This document shows, one piece after another, positions 21,779 through 32,555 of a DNA stretch of 64,000 bases; the stretch's first letter is position 1, and every line of letters starts with the position of its first letter. The position numbers and the translations under genes were made by a program. Where the stretch lies: assembly GCF_001540865.1 (NCBI RefSeq), contig NC_033639.1, forward strand, positions 8,234,432 to 8,298,431, written 5' to 3'. This stretch comes from Ananas comosus. Its lineage: Eukaryota; Streptophyta; Magnoliopsida; Poales; Bromeliaceae. The notes under the pieces were generated by a model. The model did no database searches. It saw nothing but the letters and a program-made list of their open reading frames with translations, and had not been told where the DNA came from.

Positions 21779-22210
21779 GGACAGTGGTGCAACATATCCA
21801 AAAATTTAGTATACATGACTCTCTATCTTTCTCCATGCATATTTTTCATGGTAGGACCAACCCAAGAAGAAAAAATGAAAAATCCAAAGAGATAACTATT
21901 GTCACCATCAAGCTAAGTAGATAAACAAGTATACCAAAAAAAAAAAAAAAATCCTTTTTTAAAAAAACTTTGAGAGAAACAAAAAGAAGCAATTAAAAAA
22001 GAAAGGAATCACAGGGTCCTATGTGGCATGCAATGTGTGGCTAGCTCATTTCTGCCACTTGTTTGTTCATGATTGGTTGTTGAGGCAAGATTAGTTAATT
22101 TCCTTTAGTTTAGTGTTTGTGATCTTGTAGTGTACTTGTTGTGTGATTTTGTGTTATCCTCAATTTGCATAGCAAACCTCTCCCTTGAAAACACAAGGAC
22201 TATCTAAGTA

Positions 22211-24961
22211 TTTATATTACTTGGCTTCTGAAATAGCTTATTCTATTAAAGAAGCAGAAACGACATGCTTTGCAAAGTACATGTTCAAGAGTTTTTAGTT
22301 GCTGCACTGCTGAAGAAAAACAAGTTATAACTAGTGTTTTACTTTTGTTTGAAGCTTTGTTAAGGAAGATTTTGATGAAAAAGTTGTTAGGATCTACTAA
22401 AAAAGCAAAAGCCGCATAATTGTAATTGCAAATTCTAGAGCTTCTGATTGTTGTGAAACTGAAGATGAAAAGATTCTAATAGAAATGTTTTTAGGATTTT
22501 TCGAACAGCAACTCCTAAAAGTACTTTTCTGGAAGCTCGTAGCGTGCCAAACTAAGGTAGAAAAACTATATATGTTCTTGAACGCGTCGCTAACATCCCC
22601 TCGCGTGTTCTAAGAGCTATTATATTTTAAGATAAGAGACAATATGATCTCTCCAAGTTAATAGAACAATTCTTCTCTAACCAAAAAGGGTTAGAAAGTT
22701 GTTTAAGTTTCATTATAAATTTTTATTTTTGAAAAGTAAGTGATTTGGTAGGTTGATGAGCTCAATAGATAATCTTTTTACACATAGTGAATGAAACTTT
22801 AGAGTTTAATAATAGTCGAGTACAATTATATAATCTTTGTGATATCATTAAATAGAAGTACATTCTTTTGTAGCCTCTCAATGTTAAAATTGCTATTTTG
22901 TTCTTTAAAATTCAACTTTTTTTTTTCAAATTTTTATTGTGTATTTGCATTGAGTTACATTACTCTCTCTGTTACAACCTGTTTGGTTACATGAATATCT
23001 TGTTCAGCATTGCTTGTTCTCTTCCATTTCATTAGACTAGATCAAGATAAATATGGTTAAAGAGATGAATATTAGAGATGGAATTATGATGGCAAAACCC
23101 AAGATAATCTAGATTTTTGCAGGGATTTACTAGTCATTTGGCTAAATTACACTGTTACGTTCTCAAATGTTGAGGCGCGTGACACTTAGGAATGAAACAC
23201 TGAAATATTGTAATCAAATTTTACATTCTCAGTTCAATTAATTAAGTTGACTGAATAATGATGTATCACTGACGTGACAGTAACATTGTAGTGTTGTAGT
23301 CAATATATGGCAATGTTACCACATCAGCGACGCATCAGCACTCAACCAACTAAATTAGACTGTGAAATTTTAATTGCAATCATTTGAATAATTAATTTGA
23401 ACCAAAATTATAATAAACTAGAATTTGAAAATTAAAGTGTCACTCGTCTTGTGGTTTGAGAAACCAAAAGAGAAGGTGTTATCTAGCCTAGTTATTTGGT
23501 ATAGTTTGCATGCAAGGAGCATTATCTTAGCAATTATATCTCTTTCGACTTAACATGCCCAATCTTAATTAGCTTGGCAACTTNATTACTTGGCTTCTGA
23601 AATAGCTTATTCTATTAAAGAAGCAGAAACGACATGCTTTGCAAAGGACATGTTCAAGAGCTTTTAGTTGCCGCGCTACTGAAGAAAAAGAAGTTATAAC
23701 TAGTGTTTTACTTTTGTTTGAAGCTTTAATTGTCAAGGAAGATTTTGATGAAAAAGTTGTTAGGGTCTAATAAAAAAGCAAAAGCCGCATAATTGTAATT
23801 GCAAATTCGAGAGCTTCTGATTGTTGTGAAACTGAAGCTGAAAAGATTATAATAGAAATGTTTTTAGGATTTTTCGAACAACAACTCCTAAAAGTACTTT
23901 TCTGGAAGCTCGTAGCGTGCCAAACTAAGATAGAAAAACTATATATGTTCTTCAAATCGTCGCTAATATCCCCTCGCGTGTTCTAAGAGCTATTATATTT
24001 TAAGATAAGAGACAATATGATCTCTCCAAGTTAATAGAACAATTCTTTGCTAACCAAAAAGGGTTAGAAAGTTGTTTAAGTTTCATTATAAATTTTTATT
24101 TTTGAAAAGTAAGTGATTTGGTAGGTTGATGAATTCAATAGATAATATTTTTACACATAATATAGACAGTAGCTAGTGAATGAAACTTTAGAGTTTAATA
24201 ATAGTCAAGTACAATTATATAATCTTTGTGATCTCATTAAATAGAAGTTCTTAATTTCTTTTGTAGCCTCTTAATGTTAAAATTGCTATTTTATTCTTTA
24301 AAATTTCACCTTTTTTCAAATTTTTATTGTGTTTGCATTGAGTTACGATTACTTTCTCTCTTTTACAACCTGTTTGGTTACATGAATCTCTTGTTCAGCA
24401 TTGCTTGTTCTCTTCCATTTCATTGGACTAGATCAAGATAAATATGGTTAAAGAGATGAATATTAGAGATGGAATTATAATGGCAAAACCCAAGATAATC
24501 TAGATTTTTGCAGGGATTTATTAGTTATTTGGCTAAATTACACTGTTATGTTCTCAAATGTTGAGGCGCGTGACACTTAGGAATGAAACACTGAAATATT
24601 GTAATCAAATCTTACATTCAGTTCAATTAATTAAGTTGACTGAATAATGATGTATCACTGACGTGACAATAATATCGTAGTGTTGTAGTCAATATATGAC
24701 AATGATACCACATCAGCGACGCATCAGCATTCAACCAACTAAATTAAACTGTGAAATTTTAATTGCAATAATTTAAATAATTAATTTGAACCAAAATTAT
24801 AATAAACTAGAATTTGAAAATTAAAGTGTCACTCGTCTTGTGGTTTGAGAAACCAAAAGAGAAGGTGTTATCTAGCCTAGTTATTTGGTACAGTTTGCAT
24901 GCAAGGAGCATCATCTTAGCAATTATATCTCTTTCGACTTAACATGCCCAATCTTAATTAG
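22211..24961 (+). other. about 1.37-kb sequence repeated on both sides of a one-base gap
   Basis: 22211-23583 and 23585-24961 are near-identical, and the N at 23584 lies exactly at the join. Left text ends ..GGCAACTT; right text restarts ATTACTTGGCTTCTG. Differences are a few percent, as between haplotypes. The layout is that of two overlapping contigs placed end to end. Confidence 0.85.
23140..23465. mobile_element. MITE-like inverted-end element inside the duplicated unit
   Basis: The left end reads TTCTCAAATGTTGAGGCGCGTGACACTT and the right end AAAGTGTCACTCGTCTTGTGGTTTGAGAAA, which are inverted copies with some mismatch. It also occurs at about 24535-24850 and 27290-27605 in the other copies. 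No gene is present. Similar ends appear near 58697-58760. Confidence 0.6.
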
Positions 24962-25120
24962 CTAGCAACTTGTTAATTCAGTAACAATTAAAGATCTACA
25001 TGAGAAAAGGACACAACAAATACAAAATTGGCTAGTCTTACCCAAATATTTTAGAAACTAGTTTTGAAGGCTTACAAACTCAACTTTGGAGGACTATAAT
25101 AAGATTTTCTTTTGTTTTTC

Positions 25121-25221
25121 AGAGAGATACAACATGCTATTCCCTTTTTTCTTTTTTCTTTTTTTTCTTTTGGTTAGAAATGAACTCAGCTAGAAATATA
25201 AAGTAACAATATTTCGAACTT
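25121..25221 (-). mobile_element. truncated SINE copy abutting an oppositely oriented SINE
   Basis: It matches the 3' part of the SINE at 27881-28034 in unit 2, but stops where the plus-strand SINE begins, losing its own 5' end. The same insertion therefore existed before the segmental duplication. Confidence 0.75.
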
Positions 25222-25364
25222 ACCGACCGTCCCTAGAGCAAGTGGCAAAGGGCTTGGTGGTTGGTACTCGAGACCCAAGTTCGAATCCTAGTTGATTTAC
25301 ATTTCCAGCTAAGTTTATTTCTAAATGAAATAAACGAAGCGGGTAGCGTGCTACCTATCTCTCC
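25222..25364 (+). mobile_element. tRNA-derived SINE
   Basis: It starts ACCGACCGTCCCTAGAGC, has the B-box-like AGTTCGAATCC at about 25278-25288 and ends GCTACCTATCTCTC. It has no A-tail, because the sequence runs straight into the unit-1 tail (TAGTACTAAAAATAAATGAG). With the truncated copy on its left it forms a head-to-head inverted pair. Confidence 0.85.
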
Positions 25365-25910
25365 TCTAGTACTAAAAATAAATGAGTTTAGGGTTACATC
25401 AAATGTGATCTCATCTACAAAAAGTCTCCTCATAAACTTGGATTCTCTCCATATAGTAGAAAGGGAACACCATTTTATTTAATGGTCTTATTGAATTAAA
25501 AATAAGAACTAATTGAACCTCCATGATAAGTGACATAAACTGAACAATGAGAATACAGATTTTTTTTTAATCAGTTGGATTACTTAGTTTCTTTTTTGAT
25601 AATCTATCATCATCAAATCAGGCCCTAATGACAATGACAATAAAACCTAAATAAAAAAAAATAAATAATTTGGCCCTATTACCCTCTTCTTCTAAAAGAT
25701 TTAAATATTTTTTGACCCAGACAATTAACCAAATTGGACCTAATACTTTTGACATGACAATTTAGATTTTTGTGAGTAGTTTGATTCGCAATTACATTAT
25801 GAAAGAGATTTACCAAGCAGTTAATATTGGTCTGTAAACTAGCTCTCTTATACATGCAGTCTTGCAAGATTAATTGATATGAAACTATCCAGAAATAGTA
25901 ACTGACCGTT

Positions 25911-28900
25911 GACAGTGGTGCAACATATCCAAAAATTTAGTATACATGACTCTCTATCTTTCTCCATGCATATTTTTCATGGTAGGACCAAGCCAAGAAG
26001 AAAAAATGAAAAATCCAAAGAGATAACTATTGTCACCATCAAGCTAAGTAGATAAACAAGTATACCAAAAAAAAAAAAAAATCCTTTTTTAAAAAAACTT
26101 TGAGAGAAACAAAAAGAAGCAATTCAAAAAGAGAGGAATCACAGGGTCCTATGTGGCATGCAATGTGTGGCTAGCTCATTTCTGCCACTTGTTTGTTCAT
26201 GATTGGTTGTTGAGGCAAGATTAGTTAATTTCCTTTAGTTTAGTGTTTGTGATCTTGTAGTGTACATGTTGTGTGATTTTGAGTTATCCTCAATTTGCAT
26301 AGCAAACCTCTCTCTTGAAAACACAAGGACTATCTGAGTATTAATATTACTTGGCTTCTGAAATAGCTTATTCTATTAGAGAAGGAGAAACAACATGCTT
26401 TGTAAAGTACATGTTCAAGAGCTTTTAGTTGCCGTGCTACTGAAGAAAAACAAGTTATAACTAGTGTTTTACTTTTGTTGGAAGCTTTGTTAAGGAAGAT
26501 TTTGATGAAAAAGTTATTAGGATCTAATAAAAAAGCAAAAGCCGCATAATTGTAATTGCAAATTCGAGAGCTTCTGATTGTTGTGAAACTGAAGCTGAAA
26601 AGATTCGAATAGAAATGTTTTAGGATTTTTCGAACAACAACTCCTAAAAATACTTTCTGGAAGCTCGTAGCGTGCCAAACTAAGGTAGAAAAACTATATA
26701 TGTTCTTGAACGCGTCGCTAATATCCCCTCGCGTGTTCTAAGAGCTATTATATTTTAAGATAAGAGACAATATGATCTCTCCAAGTTAATAGAATAATTC
26801 TTCTCTAACCAAAAAGGGTTAGAAAGTTGTTTAAGTTTCATTATAAATTTTTATTTTTGAAAAGTAAGTGATTTGGTAGGTTGATGAGCTCAATAGATAA
26901 TCTTTTTACACATAATATAGACAGTAGCTAGTGAATGAAACTTTAGAGTTTAATAATAGTCAAGTAAAATTATATATTAATCTTTGTGATCTCAATAAAT
27001 GGAAGTACTTAATTTCTTTTGTAGCCTCTTAATGTTAAAATTGCTATTTTGTTCTTTAAAATTTAACTTTTTTTTTCAAATTTTTATTGTGTTTGCATTG
27101 AGTTACGTTACTCTCTCTTTTACAACCTGTTTGGTTACACAAATATCTTGTTCAGCATTGCTTGTTCTCTTCCATTTCGTTTGACTAGATCAAGATAAAT
27201 ATGGTTAAGAGATGAATATTAGACATGGAATTATAATAGCAAAACCCAAGCTAATCTAGATTTTTGCAGGGATTTATTAGTTATTTGGCTAAATTACACG
27301 GTTCGTTATCAAATGTTGAGGCATGTGACACTTAGGCGTGAATCACTAAAATATTGTAATCACAAGTCTTATAGTTTAATTAAGTTGATTGAATAATAAT
27401 GTATCACTGACATGACAATAATATTGTAGTGTTGTGGTTCAATATATGGCAATGACACCACATCAGTAACGCATCAGCACTCAACCAACTAAATTAGACT
27501 GTGAAATTTTAATTGCAATAATTTAAATAGTTAATATGAACCGAAATTATAATAAACTAGCTAGATTTTGAAAATTAAAGTGTCACTCGTCTTGTGGTTT
27601 GAGAAACCAAAAGAGAAGGTGTTATCTAGCCTAGTTATTTGGTATAGTTTGCATGCAAGGAGCATTATCTTAGCAATTATATCTCTTTCGACTTAACATG
27701 CCCAATCTTAATTAGCTTGGCAACTTGTTAATTTAGTAACAATTAAAGATCTACATGAGAAAAGGACACAACAAATACAAAATTGGCTAGTCATACACCC
27801 AAATATTTCAGAATCTAGTTTTGAAGGCTTAAAACCTCAACTTTGGAGGACTATAATAAGATTTAATTTTTATTTTTTTCAGAGAGATACAGCATGCTAT
27901 TCGCTTCTTTTTTTTTTCTTTTTCTTTTGGTTAGAAATGAACTTAGCTCGAAATATAAAGTAACAACGCTTCGAAGTTGGGACCTTAGAAACTAGCTATC
28001 AGACCCTTTGTCACTTGCGCTAGGCGCGGTCGGTAATAAACTTCAATTGTTTAGTTGTTACACTACTTAACTCACTCGACAATTGTCCTGTGCTTGAATT
28101 CTTATTTGATTGAACAATAAATATAGAAACACTATTCTTGGCAGCTTAATTTTTTTCAGAGAAAGCAACTGTTTTACATAATAATAAAATAGGAGGTTGT
28201 AAGTTCAAATCTCAGCCAACTTTTCAGACTTTTATTATGTCTTAAACCAGATGTGAGGAGAAGCGTTGAATATTAAAATTAACACATCATTCTCTAACAT
28301 CTTAAACTTGTTAGAAAATAATTTTGTACATTAATCAAAGTAAGTTTAACAAGCTTATTAGATTGAGAAAAGTAAAAGTTACAACTTGCAAGTAGTTTGA
28401 TGCCTCTAGTATCTAAAAATAAATGAGTTTAGGGTTACATCAAATGTGATCTCATCTACCAAAAAGTCCTCTAAACTTGGATTCTCTCCATAGTAGAAAG
28501 GGACACATTTTATTTAACTGGTCTTTGAATTAAAAATAAGAAATAATGAACCTCCTAGTGACATAAATGAACCAATGAGAATGCAGATTTTTTTACATCA
28601 TTGGATTACTTTAGTTTCTTTTTTGAATCTATCAATCATCAAAATCAGGCCTAATGAACAATGACATAAAACCCTAAAAAAAAAAAAAAATGGCCCTATT
28701 ACCCTTCTTCTTCATAAAGATTAATATTTTTGACCCAGACAATTAACCAAATTGGACTAATACTTTGACATGAAAATTAGATTTTTTGCAGTAGTTTGAT
28801 TTGCGATTAGCGTCACGAAAGAGATTTACCAGGAGTTAAGATTGGTATGATAAGACCAGCTCTTATACCATACGGTACTTGCAAGATCAATCTGATATGA

Positions 28901-28913
28901 AACTATTCAGAAA
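25911..28913 (+). repeat. tandem segmental duplication, unit 2
   Basis: About 3.0 kb matching unit 1. It holds one copy of the 1.37-kb section (about 26340-27725), supporting the view that the second copy in unit 1 is not real, plus about 365 bases (28035-28400) absent from unit 1. No protein gene is recognised. Confidence 0.85.
27881..28034 (-). mobile_element. tRNA-derived SINE, diverged copy
   Basis: Minus-strand orientation: the plus strand reads AGAGAGATACAGCATGCTATTCGCTTC at the left and GCGCGGTCGGT at the right. A poly-pyrimidine expansion replaces part of the middle. It is older than the tandem duplication because unit 1 holds its remains. Confidence 0.8.
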
Positions 28914-29166
28914 TAATCTTCACAACTGCATTACAATCGTGTTGTTTGCATGAGAATTGTTAAAAGGCTCGACATTACGTACAAGTCAATAACTTTAGCT
29001 AAAAGGAAGCGACGACACCTTCATATTTGTATCCAATATGTGGCTAATATACTTAACCAGCATTATATATCCTTTTTTTTTTGTAGAAATCTTATGGATA
29101 TTATTATTCAATTATAGGAGAAGCAGAAACTTACAAAGAATCCTTGTTTTTTTTTTTTTTTTCTTA
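28914..29166. other. spacer between the tandem duplication and the Helitron
   Basis: No feature is recognised apart from T-rich tracts. Confidence 0.4.
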
Positions 29167-29267
29167 TCTATACCTACCTATACATTATTTCTCTTGGAGT
29201 TTGCCACGTGGCAATTCCTCCTTCATCCCTTCTTTTCACTCCAAAATTTCTATTCTCTAATTATTAC

Positions 29268-29445
29268 TTCTCTGTAACGTCTGTCTCTTCGACTTTCCGT
29301 CTTATTAATTTTTTCCCTGTAACGTTTGCCTCTTCAGTTTTCCGTCTCATTAATTTCTTTTCTGTAACGTATGTCTCTTTGGCTTCCCATCTCATTAATT
29401 TCTTCTCTGTAACGTCGCTGCTTCGACTTCCCCCTTATTAATTTC
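29268..29445 (+). repeat. diverged minisatellite inside the Helitron
   Basis: There are about three to four units built on TCTGTAACGT(C/T)TG(T/C)CTCTTCG then TTTCC(C/G)TCTTATTAATTT. Units differ at several positions and the last is shortened. Confidence 0.8.
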
Positions 29446-29455
29446 TATGTTCTAA

Positions 29456-29583
29456 GAGGCGTTGCCCGAGAAGCCCCTGGGCATGGCATATGGCGTCCTC
29501 GACAACGACCTCGCCTACTACGTCCGCTCCAACCTCAAGCCTCGCAGGCGTGCCACCCTTGCCCTTGCCGTCAACGTCGAGTG
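29456..29583 (+). pseudogene. captured exon of a PQQL-like M16 zinc protease
   Basis: One frame reads LPEKPLGMAYGVLDNDLAYY then VRSNLKPRRRATLALAVNVE, followed by TGAGTC, which could be a decayed GT donor. Plant PQQL-type M16 metalloproteases have the same N-terminal block (LDNGL-YYVR-N-KPR-RA-L-LAVKVGS). Here the Gly of LDNGL is Asp. The zinc-binding HxxEH motif, downstream in the family, is absent, so the piece cannot be an active protease. High GC against AT-rich flanks supports gene capture. Family recognition is from memory of the motif pattern. Confidence 0.75.
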
Positions 29584-29976
29584 AGTCGAACTCTAACCCT
29601 AGCCTTGAATCTTCCTCCCTCGATCTCGACCACTTAAATTTGTAATATATAGTTATACAAAGCGTGTGTATCCCTCTCCTCTAATAGTCTCGGAGGACAC
29701 AAAGTATCAATTAAAATATGGACTTGTTGAAAAGGGGTTGAAGGCACTGTGGTACTTCACGAAATTATCGGTGTTAGTAGAAAATGTCCTAAATGAGGAT
29801 ACAAAGTGGTCCGATTTTTATGTAACAAATTTTTTTCTCCTATAATTTTTTTTTTTATCTTTTGTTGTTTTTCATTGAATTATAATTTTATTTTAAAATT
29901 TTTAAAGTATTTTTTATATTATTAAATTTAATCAAATATGATTATATCGGCCGCATCGCGCGGGTTCCTACACTAG

Positions 29977-31350
29977 TGAAACAAAAAGGTTGCTCAGAAA
30001 CCTAGTCATCTTAATTTTTACTTTTCTTATTATTTTTTTGGCATTATATTATTATGGGCCCATCGCAAGGCCCAATAACAAATGGGCTGTAATTTTGATT
30101 GGATCATGACAACATTATGGACTTGGTGAAAATTTACAGAGAGATTGAAATTTGTATAATATAATGAGGAAAATGTACAATGGCCCCAAAACTTTAGCAT
30201 TTTTGCAAACAGATCTATGAACTTTTATATTTAGCAATGAGAATATGATAATTCCAAACTTTTGCACTTTTACATTATATATATTGCTAAATTATAGAAA
30301 GCCCCTTTGCACTTTAATTAGCCCCGTTCTCAATTACCCTCCACAATAAAAATTGCATCAATTGTCATTCTATACTTTGTCGCTATTTCGGATAGATCCA
30401 AAAAGTTTAGAAAATTGGCAAATTAGACTATAAAACTTTACAAAAAAATAAGTTGGCATATCACATTGTTCAACATCTTAACATATATTCATTTGCAACT
30501 CAAAAAATCTATTAAAAAAGTAGATAAATGAAATCTCTTATATTGCTAATACTATCAAAATTGATAGTTTATTGAGTAATTTATTTAATTTATATGGTTC
30601 AATTGTATTACTTATTGATAACTTTATTTATAAATTTATTTTTATAACTTTTTATAATGTTTTATAAAAATATTCCAAATAATTAAGCCTATTTGAGATA
30701 TTAACAAAATATAGGACAATAATTGATACAATTTTTTATATCAGGGGTGCAACCGAGACAAACGCTAAAGCGCAAGGGTATATTTTTTATAATTTAGCCA
30801 ATATATAGTTGAGCGAGGGTTGTCAACGGGTTGGATTCAAAGTAGCTCTTTCAAAACCCGAATCCGAACTCGAAGGATTATGAAAATTCATATCCAAACT
30901 CGACCACCACCAAAAATCCAAAGCCTGAGCACGAACCTGAAAATCTAAACCCAAAATAATTATTTTTCTTTATCATATTTCAAAATATATTATATTAAAA
31001 TTTAAAATTCAAAAACACAAGTGTAAATATAGAACAAAACATTAATATACATTATGTAATATAAAATGAATTCAGGTTCGGATTGAATAGCGACAAAATT
31101 CAAATCTAAATTCAAATCCACCGAATTTTTATATTTTGTACTCATATTCGAATCATATCGGTTTAGCATGAGATAAACCAACTCTGTTCGGATTCGAATT
31201 CGGATAAAATTTAAGGTAATCCTACTTGTGCTAAACCGATATTGTATAGTTGAGGGGGCTAGTTCAAAATATGCTATAGTTGAGGGGTCTCCATACATTT
31301 TTACCGAGAGAATACGATTTCAATGGAGTGCGAAAACGAAGGGGATAACA
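29977..31350. other. AT-rich sequence with hAT-like debris
   Basis: A stretch from about 30815 (GGTTGTCAACGGGTTGG) resembles hAT-type ends and is followed by CCCGAATCCGAACTCG words. No matching right end could be fixed. No gene is recognised. Confidence 0.4.
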
Positions 31351-31404
31351 ATGGCCTCATCCTACACAATGTGCTCCGCGAAGTTATCTCCCTCCCCTTC
31401 TCCA

Positions 31405-31461
31405 CCCCTCTCCTCCCATGGCGTCGTCGTCGCGCTCCTCCCCTCTCCTCCCATGGCGTCG
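31405..31461 (+). repeat. 35-base offset duplication carrying the start codon
   Basis: CCCCTCTCCTCCCATGGCGTCG occurs at about 31405 and again 35 bases later. Each copy contains an ATG (31418 and 31453). Because 35 is not a multiple of three, the upstream copy reads in a different frame. Confidence 0.9.
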
Positions 31462-31767
31462 CTCTCCTTCGCCTCCTCCATATCCCTCTCCAACCTCCCT
31501 CTCCCCCTCCGCACCCACCACCACCCTCCTCCCACTCCTCCCACTCCTACCGCTCCCACACTCTTCGCCGCAGCGGCCTACGGCGCGAAACCCTACAAGG
31601 TACCGCTTTTTACCTGCTCGATCACCGTTTTCGATCAGTTTGGGGGCGAGACCCATGTCTTCGATCCTCGTTTCTAGGGTTCGGTGAAGCGGCTTTGGAG
31701 CCCGCGGGGGAAGAAGAGCGTCAAGAGGAAGAGGAAGAAGAAGCAGCAGCTTCGGCTCTCGAAAATG
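31453..31767 (+). CDS. 5' end of a putative plastid-targeted protein gene (partial, product unknown)
   Basis: Exon 1 is taken from the ATG at 31453 to 31599 (MASLSFASSISLSNLPLPLR, then His/Pro/Thr-rich, then FAAAAYGAKPYK); an in-frame ATG at 31351 would add 34 residues. The Ser/Pro-rich start without acidic residues followed by AAAA fits a chloroplast transit peptide. The exon ends at a GT donor (AAG|GTACCG). A likely second exon begins after TTTCTAG at 31678 in the same phase and reads GSVKRLWSPRGKKSVKRKRK then KKQQLRL; this frame has the highest third-position GC of the three. Its donor is uncertain (perhaps GGTCGG near 31768). I cannot name the family, and later exons were not found, so only the 5' end is claimed. 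Confidence 0.5.
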
Positions 31768-31787
31768 GTCGGCCCCTTTATCCGATC

Positions 31788-32555
31788 CCTCTTGCGTGGT
31801 TTGATTTGGCTTGGTAATTATAATAGTCGTGCTGATTTTAAGAAGCTTCTAGTGGCATTGTGTTATGGCGAAAAGAATCCGATTTTTTTGGTGATTTTTT
31901 TGGATTTGGTGAGAAGGATGCGTAGATTAGTCAAATTATTGGTTTAGAGTAATGAATTGTAGATGCTGCGATTCTAGAGAATTAACATTGTGGGTGTTTG
32001 ATGCTGCATTTGCTCAAATCCTACATAATTATGAACTTTTTAGTTATTTTCTTGGGAATCAAATTGATATATTTACTTTGATTAAACTGAGGGTTTGTTA
32101 ATGTTCAATTGATTGCTACAGAATATAGCCATTAAAACTGCTTTTAATTTTTATAGCTGATTTTTTTGGTTTCCTCTTTCGTGGTTTGATTTGGTCTAGT
32201 AATTATAATAATCGTGTTGATTTGAAGGTTCTAGTGGCATTGTGTTATGGTGAAAAAAAAGTTCGATTTTTGTCGTGGTTTTATTGAATTTTATGAGAAG
32301 TATTTGTAGATTGGTCAAATCATTGGTTTGGAGTAATGAATTGTAGATGCTGCGATTTTAGAGAATTAACATTGTGGGTGTCTGATGCTGCATTTGCTCA
32401 AAAGGTACATATTTGTGAATTTTTTTCATTGATTTTTTGGTAATCAAATTGATGTGTTTAGTTTGATTAAACTGACGATTGTGTTAATGTTCAATTGACT
32501 GCGACGGAATATAGCCATTAAAACTACTTTTGATGTTTATAGCTGATTTTTGTTT
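31788..32555 (+). repeat. two tandem units of about 380 bases downstream of the plastid-protein exon
   Basis: 31788-32167 and 32172-32555 align along their whole length (CGTGGTTTGATTTGG, CTAGTGGCATTGTGTTATGG, AATTGTAGATGCTGCGATT, TTAACATTGTGGGTG, AATATAGCCATTAAAACT). Substitutions and small indels are scattered. The composition is intron-like, so the duplication probably lies in an intron. Confidence 0.88.

Larger units (their letters stand above)
21779..25904 (+). repeat. tandem segmental duplication, unit 1
   Basis: This block matches 25911-28913 from GACAGTGGTGCAACATATCC to CAGAAATA, and the two units are directly adjacent. Unit 1 contains an extra internal copy of about 1.37 kb around the N at 23584 (probably false) and a SINE at 25222. 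Without the extra copy it is about 2.75 kb. No protein gene is recognisable in it. Confidence 0.85.
29167..29976 (+). mobile_element. non-autonomous Helitron with captured gene fragment
   Basis: It begins TCTATACCTACC directly after an A and ends CACTAG directly before a T, as expected for A|TC...CTAR|T insertion between A and T. Ten to twenty bases before the end is a GC-rich hairpin-like GCCGCATCGCGCGGG. The 5' part carries GTTTGCCACGTGGCA, a word common near plant Helitron starts. There are no terminal inverted repeats and no target duplication. Four diverged tandem units of about 55-58 bases (CTGTAACGTCTGTCTCTTCG...) fill 29270-29440. No Rep/helicase gene is present, so it depends on an autonomous partner. 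Confidence 0.87.

Noticed and set aside
29038..29441. Two plus-strand frames rich in Phe, Leu and Ser
   Set aside because: They are low-complexity translations of the Helitron minisatellite and T-rich flank.
31323..31817. Frame with a Glu/Ala-rich segment (about 31690-31770) as alternative reading of exon 2
   Set aside because: It would need a different splice phase and has much lower third-position GC than the Lys-rich frame that joins exon 1 in phase 0.
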